DNA of 64,000 nt from Geobacteraceae bacterium (GTDB lineage Bacteria; Desulfobacterota; Desulfuromonadia; Geobacterales; Pseudopelobacteraceae): positions 62,001 to 126,000 of the forward strand of contig DAHZCG010000004.1 in the NCBI GenBank assembly GCA_027404165.1. Reading direction: 5' to 3'. Positions 36,681 through 45,617 of the stretch are shown in pieces; the first letter of the stretch is position 1; every line of letters begins with the position of its first letter. Below the pieces are notes generated by a model. It saw only the letters and a list, made by a program, of their open reading frames with translations, ran no database searches and had not been told where the DNA came from. A program made the position numbers and the translations under genes.

Positions 36681-37629
36681 AGCTTTCTCCCTTCTGCACA
36701 ACTGCCTCATACCGATCTCTTATCGCGTCAAACAGCCCGATCTGTTCCAGTGAGGCTTTGAGCAGAGCGGGATTTTCAAGAAAATCCAGCATGAAGACAA
36801 TTTCTGATATCTTCAGATAGATAAAAAAAGGTTCCGTCAGCCTCCCTTTGAATATCTTCTCGATTATTTCGTGCATATCCAGCCCTCTGAATGGGGACAA
36901 CTGTACAACTCGTTCCAATAACGTTGTGACGTAGAAGAGAATCGCTTCATCAACACCGGGCACATATTGGCGGTGCCCAGGCATAATCCGACGTCCGCGC
37001 AGCTGTACCAGATTGAGTAGAGAGCTGCAGTAGGCATCGTAGTTTTTGAACCGTTGTGAAAAATCGTCCAGATCAATATCAAGAAGAGGCGCCTGAAAGA
37101 TGTTCCGCAGGAGAATGTCACCGGTAACGGCCGCATCTCCGACCAGATACACCAGGTCACTCTGGGAATGACCCGGACAGGCCAGATAGCTGATGCCCAT
37201 TCCGGACAATTCTTCACGTTCCTCCACAACACTGAATCGCTCCGGTATGGCCAGGAAGAGTTTGTTCCGCTCGAACGATTCTCTCAATTGAACAGTGAAA
37301 TCACCTCCAAAACCGTACCCGCTTAACAGATCACCCATCCGCCCCATCCGCTCGGCGTGACGCCTGAATTTTGCGGCGTCCTTGCGCGGGATGAATATCT
37401 CCGCGTCACTGTTCTGCAGGACAAAATTGGCCAGACCATAGTGATCAACATGACAATGGGTGATGAAGAGGTATTTCAGGCGTTTGAGATTAATATTCTC
37501 CAGCAGATATGCTTCGCCTCCGGTTGTCGGGGGACCGGTATCAAACAGCGCAAGCCCGTCGTCAAGCTCGGTGCTGTAGAAGTGAACATCCCCTACCATG
37601 TAGGGGGTCTGTACGGTATGCTGGCGCAT
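36661..37629 (-). CDS. MBL-fold metallohydrolase
   Basis: 322 residues, start ATG 37629 behind CCGGAG. Metallo-beta-lactamase metal motif THCHVDHYG (HxHxDH, about 57-65), later CPGHSQSDLVYL and DAAVTGDILL supplying further ligands, and MPGHRQY near 215. The C-terminal helices (about 240-320) are a typical thioesterase or glyoxalase II-like extension. Inside a fatty-acid operon an acyl-thioester or lactone hydrolase is plausible; no substrate can be read from sequence. It overlaps the fadH-like gene by 20 bp and follows a GC-rich hairpin after the fadE-like gene. Confidence 0.82.
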   Translation of the reverse strand: MRQHTVQTPYMVGDVHFYSTELDDGLALFDTGPPTTGGEAYLLENINLKRLKYLFITHCHVDHYGLANFVLQNSDAEIFIPRKDAAKFRRHAERMGRMGDLLSGYGFGGDFTVQLRESFERNKLFLAIPERFSVVEEREELSGMGISYLACPGHSQSDLVYLVGDAAVTGDILLRNIFQAPLLDIDLDDFSQRFKNYDAYCSSLLNLVQLRGRRIMPGHRQYVPGVDEAILFYVTTLLERVVQLSPFRGLDMHEIIEKIFKGRLTEPFFIYLKISEIVFMLDFLENPALLKASLEQIGLFDAIRDRYEAVVQKGESYDRPAF

Positions 37630-37640
37630 GGAACTCCGGG

Positions 37641-37667
37641 AGGGGGCGACCGAACCGGCCGCCCCCT
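37641..37667 (-). repeat. Intercistronic hairpin after the fadE-like gene
   Basis: AGGGGGCG (37641-37648) pairs with CGCCCCCT (37660-37667). It fills the 44-bp gap between the acyl-CoA dehydrogenase stop and the MBL start, and there is no U-tract on the minus strand, so it is more likely a processing or stability element, or a weak attenuator, than a terminator. Confidence 0.55.
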
Positions 37668-37673
37668 GATGAT

Positions 37674-39452
37674 CTAAAAAATGTACTTATCCGCTTCAAT
37701 AGAGGCTGCCGCCAGTTGGCGTTTTGCCTTGAGCAGTCCGGTGGCATCATATTTGGTGAACCTGCGAATGCCGGCGAGCAGCATGGTCAGTGTATCCCCT
37801 TCCTCGATGTAGTAGGCTGCCCGGCGTGCAGCAGAGGCGGCTTTTTCCGTGGCATTAAAGGTAAAAATCTTCACGGCCGAGTTTATGGCTGCCTGCTTGC
37901 TCTCGCTCAATTTCGGCAGGATCTTTTCAGCGCGTAGCACGACGCTTTCGATGGCAAAGATGTTGATCGCCAGATCAGCGACAGCCAGCAGGATCTCCTG
38001 TTCGTCCTTGATCCTGTCCATGAATTTCTGCACGCCGCTGCCGGCCAGCACCAGGAAGGCCTGTTTCAGGCTGGCAATCAGCGCTTTCTCTGCAGCAAAC
38101 GGCACCGCATCGTCCAGCTCGTCAAAAGAGGGTGACATTAGCGATTCAAAGGCTTTCATCGCCTCTTTCTGGAGCGGGATTTCCCCTTTCATGGCGCGGC
38201 GCAGGATAATGCCGGGGATCAGCAGCCGGTTGATCTCGTTGGTTCCTTCCCAGATCCGGTTGATCCGTTCGTCGCGGTAGTAGCCTTCGGCGGCGTATTC
38301 CTGGATAAAACCATAGCCGCCGTGGATCTGCACGACCTTGTCAACCACATCGGCCAGCACTTCGCTGCAAAAGACCTTGGCAATGGCGCATTCGACTGAA
38401 TACTCCTCGATCCCCTGCTGATAGGTTTCGTAGTAGTTATCGGTTCCTTTTGGCAGGGTGGCGAGGCGATCGTCGATCAGACCGGCCAGGCGGTAGACGA
38501 GCGATTCCGAAGCAAAAATGGCGGCGGCCATGTCGGCAATTTTTTCCTGGATGGCTCCGAATGTGCCGATGGTGACGCCGAAGGCTTTGCGTTCGTTGGC
38601 GTATTTGATTCCGGTGGCAAGCGAAACCTTGGCCGCGCCGGTAACTGCGGCCCCCAGCTTGAAGCGTCCGACATTGAGGACGTTGAAGGCGATCTTGTGC
38701 CCCTTGCCGATTTCGCCCAGCAGATTTTCCACCGGCACCTTGGCGTCTTGCAGGATGATCTGGGTGGTTGATGAACCCCGTACCCCCATTTTGTTCTCTT
38801 CCGGCCCGACGCTCAGCCCTTCGGTGGTTCGCTCGACCAAAAAGCCGGTGAAGTGCTGTTTATCGATCTTGGCGAAGATGGTGTAGAGATCGGCAATGCC
38901 GCCGTTGGTGATGAACTGCTTGGTGCCGTTGAGGATATAGTATTTGCCGTCGGCAGAAAGCGTGGCGGAAGCAGTGGCCCCCAGCGCATCACTTCCCGAG
39001 CCCGGTTCGGTCAGGCAGTAGGCCGCAATCCACTCGCCGGAAATTATCTTGCCAAGATATTTTTCTTTTTGTGCCTTTGTGCCGTAATAAACGAGCGGCA
39101 ATGTGCCAATGCCGGTATGGGCTGAATAGGTTACAGAAAACGAGCCGGCCTGGGCCAGCTTTTCAGCCGCCAGCATGCTTGTCGCCTTGTCCAGTTCGAG
39201 GCCGCCGTACTCCTCCGGGGCATCGATCATGAGCAGGCCAAGGTCACCGCATTTCTTCATCAGCTCAACCGTCAGTGGCAGATTGTGATGTTCAATCTCT
39301 TCGCGAAGAGGGAGAACCTCATTCAGGACGAACTGCTCGGTGGTATCACCGATCTGTCGCTGTTCATCAGTGAAATCCTCCGGCGTGAAGACATCATTTT
39401 TATCAGTTGCAGTGATCAGATATTCGGCACCTTTAAATAGTTTTGAAGCCAT
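37674..39452 (-). CDS. Long-form acyl-CoA dehydrogenase (FadE-like)
   Basis: 592 residues from ATG 39452 behind CGAGGTGAAACC; the frame continues upstream only as non-coding. Catalytic core (about 30-430): CLTEPGSGSDALGATA, TKQFITNGGIADLY, GVRGSSTTQIILQDAKVP, GGYGFIQEYAAEGYYRDER and IWEGTNEINRLLIPG with the catalytic Glu, followed by a C-terminal helical extension of about 150 residues. Size and layout match B. subtilis FadE in the fadNAE operon; the order fadN-fadA-fadE is the same here. Oxidises medium- or long-chain acyl-CoA, passing electrons to ETF. Confidence 0.92.
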   Translation of the reverse strand: MASKLFKGAEYLITATDKNDVFTPEDFTDEQRQIGDTTEQFVLNEVLPLREEIEHHNLPLTVELMKKCGDLGLLMIDAPEEYGGLELDKATSMLAAEKLAQAGSFSVTYSAHTGIGTLPLVYYGTKAQKEKYLGKIISGEWIAAYCLTEPGSGSDALGATASATLSADGKYYILNGTKQFITNGGIADLYTIFAKIDKQHFTGFLVERTTEGLSVGPEENKMGVRGSSTTQIILQDAKVPVENLLGEIGKGHKIAFNVLNVGRFKLGAAVTGAAKVSLATGIKYANERKAFGVTIGTFGAIQEKIADMAAAIFASESLVYRLAGLIDDRLATLPKGTDNYYETYQQGIEEYSVECAIAKVFCSEVLADVVDKVVQIHGGYGFIQEYAAEGYYRDERINRIWEGTNEINRLLIPGIILRRAMKGEIPLQKEAMKAFESLMSPSFDELDDAVPFAAEKALIASLKQAFLVLAGSGVQKFMDRIKDEQEILLAVADLAINIFAIESVVLRAEKILPKLSESKQAAINSAVKIFTFNATEKAASAARRAAYYIEEGDTLTMLLAGIRRFTKYDATGLLKAKRQLAAASIEADKYIF

Positions 39453-39483
39453 GGTTTCACCTCGTTTTGTGTATTTTTTTAGT

Positions 39484-39507
39484 CTCCCCCGTATTGAAAG
39501 GGGGGAG
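39484..39507 (-). repeat. Intercistronic hairpin between fadA and the fadE-like gene
   Basis: CTCCCCC (39484-39490) pairs with GGGGGAG (39501-39507) in the gap between the two genes. The surrounding TTTTTTAGTC and GAAAGGGGGGAGCC words recur at 40713-40734, so these two are copies of one small repeat. Confidence 0.6.
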
Positions 39508-39516
39508 CCAAGATCC

Positions 39517-40689
39517 CTACACCTTCTCAAAAATCCCCGCTGCACCCATACCGCCGCCGATACACATCGACACGATGCCGTAGCGGGTATCGGTGCGCTG
39601 CATCTCATGGAGAATGTTGGCGGTCAGTTTGGCTCCGGTACACCCGAGCGGGTGACCAAGGGCGATCGCCCCGCCGTTTACGTTGACGCGGGCCGGATCG
39701 AGACCCAACTCCTTGACGCAGGCCAGCGCTTGGGCCGCAAAGGCTTCATTCAACTCGATCAACCCGATTTCGTCCAGCGTCAGGCCGGCCAGCTTCAGCG
39801 CGGCAGGGATGGCAGCGATCGGACCAATGCCCATCAATTCCGGTGGCACCCCTTTGACCGCAAAGGCGACGAAGCGTGCCAAGGCCTTTTTACCGATCTT
39901 TTCAAGGTACTCCTCCGAGACTACCAGCACCGCTGCGGCGCCGTCGGTCATCTGGGATGAGTTGCCGGCGGTAACCGTGCCGGTCGCCTTGAAGGCCGGT
40001 TTCAATCTGGCCAGTCCGGCTGCCGTGGTGTCGCTCCGGACTCCGTCATCGGTATCGACCAGTTCTGTGCTCCGTTTCATTTTCCCGTTTACCAGGGCGC
40101 ACTGTTCCACTTCCACCGGGATGATCTCGTCCTTGAATTTCCCGGCTGCGATGGCGGCAGCGGCCTTTGCATGGCTTGCGGCGGCAAAGGCGTCCTGCTC
40201 TTCCCGGGTGACATCGTATTTATCCGCAACCAGCTCCGCAGTGATCCCCATCGAGGCGAAGGCTTCCGGCCAGCTCGCCATCAGAGTGGGGTTGGCACTG
40301 TACTTGACGCCACCCATCGGAATCATGGTCATGCTCTCGGCGCCACCGGCAATGATGCAATCGGCAAAACCGGCCATGATCCGCTCCGCCGCCGAAGCGA
40401 TTGTCTGCAGGCCGGAAGAGCAGAAGCGGTTGACCGTCTGGGCCGGGACTTCAACCGGCACACCGGCCTTCATCGCTGCCACGCGGGCAAAGTTCATCCC
40501 CTGCTCCGCTTCGGGAAAAGCGCAGCCAATGATGATATCTTCAACATCGTGCGGATCAATGCCCGTTCTCTCCAGCAGCCCCTTTATTGCGGCGGCAGCC
40601 AGATCGTCCGGCCGGACATCCTTCAACTTCCCTTTTTTTGCGCGGCAGCCGGGGGTGCGATAGGCAGCCAGAATATATGCGTTTCTCAT
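39517..40689 (-). CDS. fadA: 3-ketoacyl-CoA thiolase
   Basis: 390 residues from ATG 40689 (GGAGGTCATAC upstream, giving MRNAYILAAYRTPG); the frame to 40824 only reads through the end of fadN and the hairpin. Thiolase residues: Cys in VNRFCSSGLQTIAS (about 88), His in GGAIALGHPLGCTGAK (about 348) and Cys in MCIGGGMGAAGIFE (about 378). Removes acetyl-CoA from 3-ketoacyl-CoA. It lies 56 bp downstream of fadN across a small hairpin repeat. Distinct from the thiolase at 26154, which serves the short-chain operon. Confidence 0.94.
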   Translation of the reverse strand: MRNAYILAAYRTPGCRAKKGKLKDVRPDDLAAAAIKGLLERTGIDPHDVEDIIIGCAFPEAEQGMNFARVAAMKAGVPVEVPAQTVNRFCSSGLQTIASAAERIMAGFADCIIAGGAESMTMIPMGGVKYSANPTLMASWPEAFASMGITAELVADKYDVTREEQDAFAAASHAKAAAAIAAGKFKDEIIPVEVEQCALVNGKMKRSTELVDTDDGVRSDTTAAGLARLKPAFKATGTVTAGNSSQMTDGAAAVLVVSEEYLEKIGKKALARFVAFAVKGVPPELMGIGPIAAIPAALKLAGLTLDEIGLIELNEAFAAQALACVKELGLDPARVNVNGGAIALGHPLGCTGAKLTANILHEMQRTDTRYGIVSMCIGGGMGAAGIFEKV

Positions 40690-40712
40690 GTATGACCTCC
40701 GTAATTTTTTAG

Positions 40713-40734
40713 TCCCCCTTTCTGAAAGGGGGGA
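40713..40734 (-). repeat. Intercistronic hairpin between fadN and fadA
   Basis: TCCCCCTTT (40713-40721) pairs with AAAGGGGGGA (40725-40734) around a three-base loop. Same flanking words as the hairpin at 39484-39507. Read on the minus strand the stem is followed by ACTAAAAAATTACGG, not U-rich, so read-through is expected. Confidence 0.65.
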
Positions 40735-40744
40735 GCCTATCACC

Positions 40745-43132
40745 TTAGTTCCGCAGCGGCTTTCCCTTTTTGAGCATGTGCTGAATACGTTCCAGCGTTT
40801 TTTTCTGTCCACAGAGGCGTACAAACGCTTCCCGTTCCAGTTCCAGCAGGTACTCTTCGGTAATCAGCGTACCGGCCGGGACATCGCCGCCGGTGATGAC
40901 ATCGGCAACCATGCCTGCCAGATACTGGTCATATTCTGAGATGAAGCCCCCCATCTGCATATTCCAGAGCTGTGACTTGATGCTGGCAGCCACGCCGCGT
41001 CCCGGCGCCTTAAGGTCCGTCAATGGCCGTCCCGGACGATAATTGGCCGCAAGCGAGATCGCCTTCAGCTTGGCATCGTGGATACGCTTATCGATATCCA
41101 TCGTGATGGCATCACCCTGCCGCATAAAGCCCATAGGGATCAATTCGGCCGCCGACATACTGACCTTGGCCATGGCAATATTCATAAAATTCTTGAAGAT
41201 GAAAGGGGTCGCATCCATATCATACTCTTCGGCCAGTTTGATGGCGCGAATCGCCATCTCCTTGGTGCCGCCACCGGCCGGAAGGAGGCCGACGCCAAGT
41301 TCGACCAGCCCCATATAGGTTTCGGCGTGGGGAATTATCGCGTCGGAATGGAGACAGGTTTCGCAGCCGCCCCCCATGACCAGGTTGTGCGGTGCCGCCA
41401 CGACCGGGATCTTGGAGTACTTGATCGCCATCATCGCCTTCTGGAACCCCTTGACCGTCATCGCTATTTCGTCAAACGCCCCTTCGGCTACCGCCATTGC
41501 CAGCAGCATCAAGTTGGCTCCGGCGGAAAACATGCTGCCATCATTGGCAATTACCAGGCCAACACCCTCTTCTTCCGTCCGCTTGATGGCTTTATGAACC
41601 ATCGAAAGAATCTCACCACCAATGGCGTTCATCTTCGTATGGAACTCAAGGCAGAAGACGCCGTCACCAATGTCAATTACGGAAGCGCCGCTGTTCTTTT
41701 CCACTACCATGTTGTTTCTCTTGAGAATCGAGAGGCTTATCTGTTCAGCCTTTCGTGGCACTTCGAGGTACGAGTTCTCACGGAGGCTGTAGTAATAATT
41801 ACGGCCGTTTTCAAATTTGTAGAAGCTCTCTATTGCCTTGAGTCCGACAGGAACCGTTATGCCATCCTGCTCCGCCCGCTCCACAAAATAGGCGACACCG
41901 ATGGCATCCAGCATCTCGAACGGGCCGAGTTCCCAGTTGAAACCCCATTTCATGGCGTTGTCGATATTGACGATGTCGTCGGCGATCTCCGGAATCCGGT
42001 TGTACGTGTAGATCAGCGTGTCGCGCAGGTTGGTCCAGGCAAACTGCGCACCCTTGTCGTTCCCGGTTACGACTGCCTTGAGCCGTTTGGCCGGATCGTC
42101 GATGGACTTGGCCGCTTCGATTGAGGCAAACTTGGGACGCTGCGCGGGTGCATACTCACCAGTGGTATAATCGTAATAGAAAAACTCCTGCCCCTTCTCG
42201 CCTTTGACTTTTTTGAAGAACCCCTGCTTGCTTTTGTTGCCGAGCAACCCTTTGGCAACCATTTCCTTGATGAAATCGGGAAACTTGAAGATGTCGCGCT
42301 GTTCGTCGTTTACCAGCAGATCGTAAGAGTTACCGGCGACATGCTGGAGAGTGTCGATGCCGACCAGGTCGGCGGTGCGGAAAGCCGCACTTTTGGGGCG
42401 GGCGGTAGCCGGTCCGGCGACGGCGTCAACCTCTTCGACGGTCATACCTGTTTCCATCATGGTACGGACACAGTTGCAGATCGCATACACGCCGATGCGG
42501 TTGGCGATGAAGTTTGGCGTGTCCTTGGCGTAAACGATCCCCTTGCCGAGCCGCTTCGAGATGAAATCGGCCATAAAGGCGGTGACGGCGGGATCGGTAT
42601 CCGAGCATGAAACGATCTCCAGCAGCCGCATGTAGCGCGGCGGGTTGAAGAAATGGGTGACCAGGAAGTTTGTGCGGACACTCACCGGCAGGCATTGTGC
42701 CATCTCGTTGACTGACAGGCCGCTGGTGTTAGTGGAGAGGATCGCCCCTTCCTTCATATTCGGCACGACTTTTTCAGCAAAGAGCTGTTTTTTGATCGCC
42801 ATGTTCTCGATGACAACCTCGATAATCCAGTCACATTCCTTTAGTTTTGGCATGTCGTCATCAAAATTGCCGACTTCGATGTTGGCCGCATACCCTGGCA
42901 GAAAGAAGGGGGCGGGCTTCATCTTCATCAAGCCGTCCCGCCCGGCGGTGGCGATGCGGTTGCGCACCCTGTTGTCGGCAATTGTGAGGCCACACGCCTT
43001 CTCGGCATCGTTCGGCTCACGCGGCACGATGTCGAGCAGAAGTACCGACACGCCAGCATTGGCGAGGTGTGCGGCGATAGTCGCCCCCATAACCCCCGCT
43101 CCCAGAACTGCTACCTTGTTGATCTGTTTCAT
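40745..43132 (-). CDS. fadN: 3-hydroxyacyl-CoA dehydrogenase / enoyl-CoA hydratase (FadN type)
   Basis: 795 residues, start ATG 43132 behind CAGGGAGG. The dehydrogenase comes first: KVAVLGAGVMGATIAAHLAN (about 7-26), STNTSGLSVNEMA, THFFNPPRYMRLLEIV (catalytic His), FIANRIGVYAICN. The hydratase-like part is C-terminal (about 490-720): FSAGANLML, MGGGCETCLHSD and MGLVELGVGLLPAGGGTKE, keeping both hydratase glutamates. This order is that of B. subtilis FadN, the reverse of E. coli FadB. Carries out hydration and NAD-linked oxidation of the beta-oxidation cycle. Second gene of the operon, 36 bp after fadD. Confidence 0.93.
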   Translation of the reverse strand: MKQINKVAVLGAGVMGATIAAHLANAGVSVLLLDIVPREPNDAEKACGLTIADNRVRNRIATAGRDGLMKMKPAPFFLPGYAANIEVGNFDDDMPKLKECDWIIEVVIENMAIKKQLFAEKVVPNMKEGAILSTNTSGLSVNEMAQCLPVSVRTNFLVTHFFNPPRYMRLLEIVSCSDTDPAVTAFMADFISKRLGKGIVYAKDTPNFIANRIGVYAICNCVRTMMETGMTVEEVDAVAGPATARPKSAAFRTADLVGIDTLQHVAGNSYDLLVNDEQRDIFKFPDFIKEMVAKGLLGNKSKQGFFKKVKGEKGQEFFYYDYTTGEYAPAQRPKFASIEAAKSIDDPAKRLKAVVTGNDKGAQFAWTNLRDTLIYTYNRIPEIADDIVNIDNAMKWGFNWELGPFEMLDAIGVAYFVERAEQDGITVPVGLKAIESFYKFENGRNYYYSLRENSYLEVPRKAEQISLSILKRNNMVVEKNSGASVIDIGDGVFCLEFHTKMNAIGGEILSMVHKAIKRTEEEGVGLVIANDGSMFSAGANLMLLAMAVAEGAFDEIAMTVKGFQKAMMAIKYSKIPVVAAPHNLVMGGGCETCLHSDAIIPHAETYMGLVELGVGLLPAGGGTKEMAIRAIKLAEEYDMDATPFIFKNFMNIAMAKVSMSAAELIPMGFMRQGDAITMDIDKRIHDAKLKAISLAANYRPGRPLTDLKAPGRGVAASIKSQLWNMQMGGFISEYDQYLAGMVADVITGGDVPAGTLITEEYLLELEREAFVRLCGQKKTLERIQHMLKKGKPLRN

Positions 43133-43168
43133 GATGTTCCTCCCTGTTGGTAACGAGTCATTCGCATG

Positions 43169-44977
43169 TTAATTGGTGTGATCAATATACAGATCTTCTA
43201 TTTTGTGCTTGTATTTTTCATAAATAATCTTGCGGCGGAGCTTCAGCGTCGGGGTCAATTCGCCCCCCTCAATGGAAAAATCATGGGCCAGCAGCACAAA
43301 TTTCTTGATGGTTTCATACGGCGCAAGGTTGCTGTTGATCTCAACCAGCCGCTGTTCAAAAAGCCTCTGAACCGGTTCATGCATGACGAGATCATCCAGA
43401 TCGTAGTAGTTGATATGTTTTTCTTTGGCAAACTCCAGCAGGCGCTCCAGGTTCGGCACGATCAGAGCGGTCAGGTACGGCTTGCGATCGCCATATACAA
43501 ACGCGGAGTTTACATATTTGTCCATCTTCAGCTCATTCTCGACCGGCTGCGGTGCGATATTTTTACCCCCTGCGGTAATAATCAGCTCTTTCTTGCGGTC
43601 GGTAATAAAGATGAAGTCATCTTCCATATGCCCGATATCTCCGGTTTTGAACCAGCCATCCTGAATCGCCTCGGCAGTGGCGTCAGGATCGTTGAAATAC
43701 CCGAGCATGACCTGCGGTCCCTTTACCAGAATTTCGCCATCCGCTGCTATTTTGAACTCCGTGCTTTCCAGAGCAACACCAACCGAACCGAAACGAATAT
43801 GGGTAAAGCTGTTGAAACTAAGGGCTGGACTTGTTTCAGTTAGTCCATACCCTTCGAAAATCGGGATGCCGATAACCCAAAAAAATTCATTAATAGTCTT
43901 GTCCAAGGGGGCACCACCTGAACAAAACAGTTTCATGTTACCGCCAAACCTGGCTCTGATTTTAGCGAATACCAAGCGGTCGGCAATCGAGTATTTTAAC
44001 TTGAGCAGCGCCTTTGGTTGCTTGTCAATATAGGTTGACGCAACATATTTCTTGCCGACTTCGACGGCCCAGTGGAACAGGGCTCGCTTGACGGCCGGCA
44101 TCTGATGGGCATTCTCGTAGATGCGATGATAAATTTTCTCAAACAGACGGGGCACGCTCACCATGACGGTAGGGCGGATATCGATCATATTCTCCGGCAC
44201 TTTTTCAATGCTGTCGGCAAAAGCCATCAGTGCACCATTGCGGATAGCCATGTAGTATCCGGCCGTTCTTTCAAGAATGTGGCTCAACGGGAGAAAGCTC
44301 AGCAGAATATCGTTTTTGTCAACGGCGTTACTCTGCTCCGTCAGATACCGGGTGTTCGTCAGGATGTTGTTGTGGGAAAGCATGACCCCTTTTGGAATGC
44401 CGGTGGTGCCGGATGTATAGATAATCGTCAGTTTGTCGGCCGGTCTGATATTGTCTATTGCCGCCTCGATCTCCTTCTTCTCCTCCGGGGTGATCGGGGA
44501 ATCAATTTCGGATAACTGGTAGAAGGTGGTAACCGGCAAGGACGGAGTGCCAAGAAATCGTTCGAAGGAAATAACCAGCTCCAGCCCCGGAATCGACTCT
44601 CTGACTTTCAGCAGTTTACTATATTGGAACTTTCCGGACACGAAAACAATCTTTGCCCCGGAGTGATTTATCATGTATTCAATGTTCTCCGGGGTGTTGG
44701 TCGGATAAATTGGCACGGTAAACGCGCCGGTACATAAAATACCCATATCGGCGATAACCCAACCGGCCCGGTTTTCCGAGAGGATTGCAATTCGGTCCCC
44801 CGCCTTGACGCCCACTTTCATGAGCCCCCGTGCTGCCATCAGGGCACGCTCGTAGTAGGCGGAGTATGTCAGGGTGACGAACGCACTCTGCTTCCTGTAT
44901 TTCAACGCCAGCCTGTCTTTGTATGTCGCCGCGTTCTTTCTCAGCATATCAGGTACTGAATTATATTCCGTGCCCAT
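43169..44977 (-). CDS. fadD: Long-chain fatty acyl-CoA synthetase
   Basis: 602 residues, start ATG 44977 behind GGAAGGAG. AMP-forming enzyme: P-loop IIYTSGTTGIPKGVML (about 185-200), FEGYGLTETSPALSF, the ATP-binding DGWFKTGDIGHMEDD (about 430-445), and the catalytic hinge ITDRKKELIITAGGKNI. Activates imported long-chain fatty acids to acyl-CoA at the inner membrane. First gene of the nine-gene operon and preceded by the shared ACGT promoter element, opposite the divergent fadL operon. Confidence 0.93.
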   Translation of the reverse strand: MGTEYNSVPDMLRKNAATYKDRLALKYRKQSAFVTLTYSAYYERALMAARGLMKVGVKAGDRIAILSENRAGWVIADMGILCTGAFTVPIYPTNTPENIEYMINHSGAKIVFVSGKFQYSKLLKVRESIPGLELVISFERFLGTPSLPVTTFYQLSEIDSPITPEEKKEIEAAIDNIRPADKLTIIYTSGTTGIPKGVMLSHNNILTNTRYLTEQSNAVDKNDILLSFLPLSHILERTAGYYMAIRNGALMAFADSIEKVPENMIDIRPTVMVSVPRLFEKIYHRIYENAHQMPAVKRALFHWAVEVGKKYVASTYIDKQPKALLKLKYSIADRLVFAKIRARFGGNMKLFCSGGAPLDKTINEFFWVIGIPIFEGYGLTETSPALSFNSFTHIRFGSVGVALESTEFKIAADGEILVKGPQVMLGYFNDPDATAEAIQDGWFKTGDIGHMEDDFIFITDRKKELIITAGGKNIAPQPVENELKMDKYVNSAFVYGDRKPYLTALIVPNLERLLEFAKEKHINYYDLDDLVMHEPVQRLFEQRLVEINSNLAPYETIKKFVLLAHDFSIEGGELTPTLKLRRKIIYEKYKHKIEDLYIDHTN

Positions 44978-45009
44978 ACGTACTCCTTCCGGATGCTTGC
45001 ATTTATCCC

Positions 45010-45038
45010 CTTTTACATCTTCTTAACGTTAATGTCAA
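45010..45038 (-). promoter_or_regulatory. Promoter with ACGT operator, before the fadD operon
   Basis: Minus strand TTGACATTAACGTTAA (45023-45038), -35 TTGACA at 45033-45038, -10 TAAAAG at 45010-45015 with 17-bp spacing. The 16-mer is the most symmetric copy of the element: TTGACAT / ACGTTAA around two bases. Confidence 0.7.
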
Positions 45039-45428
45039 GTATAATTATATTCTATTTCGGTTATAACGTGGAACAAAATAGATTTAATATTATACGGTAA
45101 CGTGTTGCTAAAACGGATAATGCGACAGTTACTTGTGCTGCCAGCGGCATGATGTATGCTGATTTAACATATGGCTCTTGCCAATGCAATGTTACGTTAT
45201 ATTTATTAAGCTATCTGATATCCATGACAATACATAGATATATATCTGTTATTACAAGCATATATTATCATCAGTTTATATGTAATTACGATATAATTGT
45301 AAGTAGCAACGGAATAACGTATTTTAAATACAAATATGTTCTATTATGTTCTTGACATGCGCGTGAAGGTGAAATAGGCTGCAAACAACTATTGTTTTAT
45401 AATACATACGTAAGGGTGACTAAAAGCT
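45039..45428. other. AT-rich divergent region between fadD and the fadL operon
   Basis: 390 bp, markedly richer in A and T than its surroundings, with no believable gene. It carries the fadL promoter element (45352-45380) near the right end and the fadD one just left of it. Several TAACGT words occur (e.g. near 45063 and 45096) without the full operator pattern. Confidence 0.6.
45352..45380 (+). promoter_or_regulatory. Promoter with ACGT-type operator, before the RHH-fadL-lipase operon
   Basis: Plus strand TTGACATGCGCGTGAA (45352-45367), -35 TTGACA at 45352-45357, -10 TAGGCT at 45375-45380, 17-bp spacing. This fifth copy differs at one conserved position (GTGAA for GTWAA). It puts fatty-acid import under the same apparent control as the catabolic operons. 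Confidence 0.62.
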
Positions 45429-45617
45429 ATGAAGTCGCATTCAAGAAGTCTTCGAAATCACGTACTCTCCATGAGAGTCAGCAACCATGAACGGGGGGTG
45501 ATCGAGAGCTGCGCACAGCAGAGTGGTGCTCGCGTGTCTGAGGTCATGAGGGATGCATTGAGGATGTACATACAACAAAGCACAGAACACACATACGGAA
45601 AGGAGTATTGCAAATGA
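45429..45617 (+). CDS. Small ribbon-helix-helix protein
   Basis: 62 residues, start ATG 45429. The middle reads as an RHH (CopG/Arc-like) DNA-binding fold: a beta strand (HVLSMRVSNHE) followed by two helices (ERGVIESCAQQSG and RVSEVMRDALRMYIQQ). Its TGA overlaps the ATG of fadL (ATGA at 45614-45617), so the two are translationally coupled. An RHH protein of this size is normally a dimeric repressor; here it probably tunes the fadL-lipase operon itself. No toxin partner is adjacent, so an antitoxin role is unlikely. Confidence 0.75.
   Translation: MKSHSRSLRNHVLSMRVSNHERGVIESCAQQSGARVSEVMRDALRMYIQQSTEHTYGKEYCK

Noticed and set aside
45429..45617. Antitoxin of a toxin-antitoxin pair
   Set aside because: The RHH protein has no toxin-like neighbour; the coupled gene is fadL.
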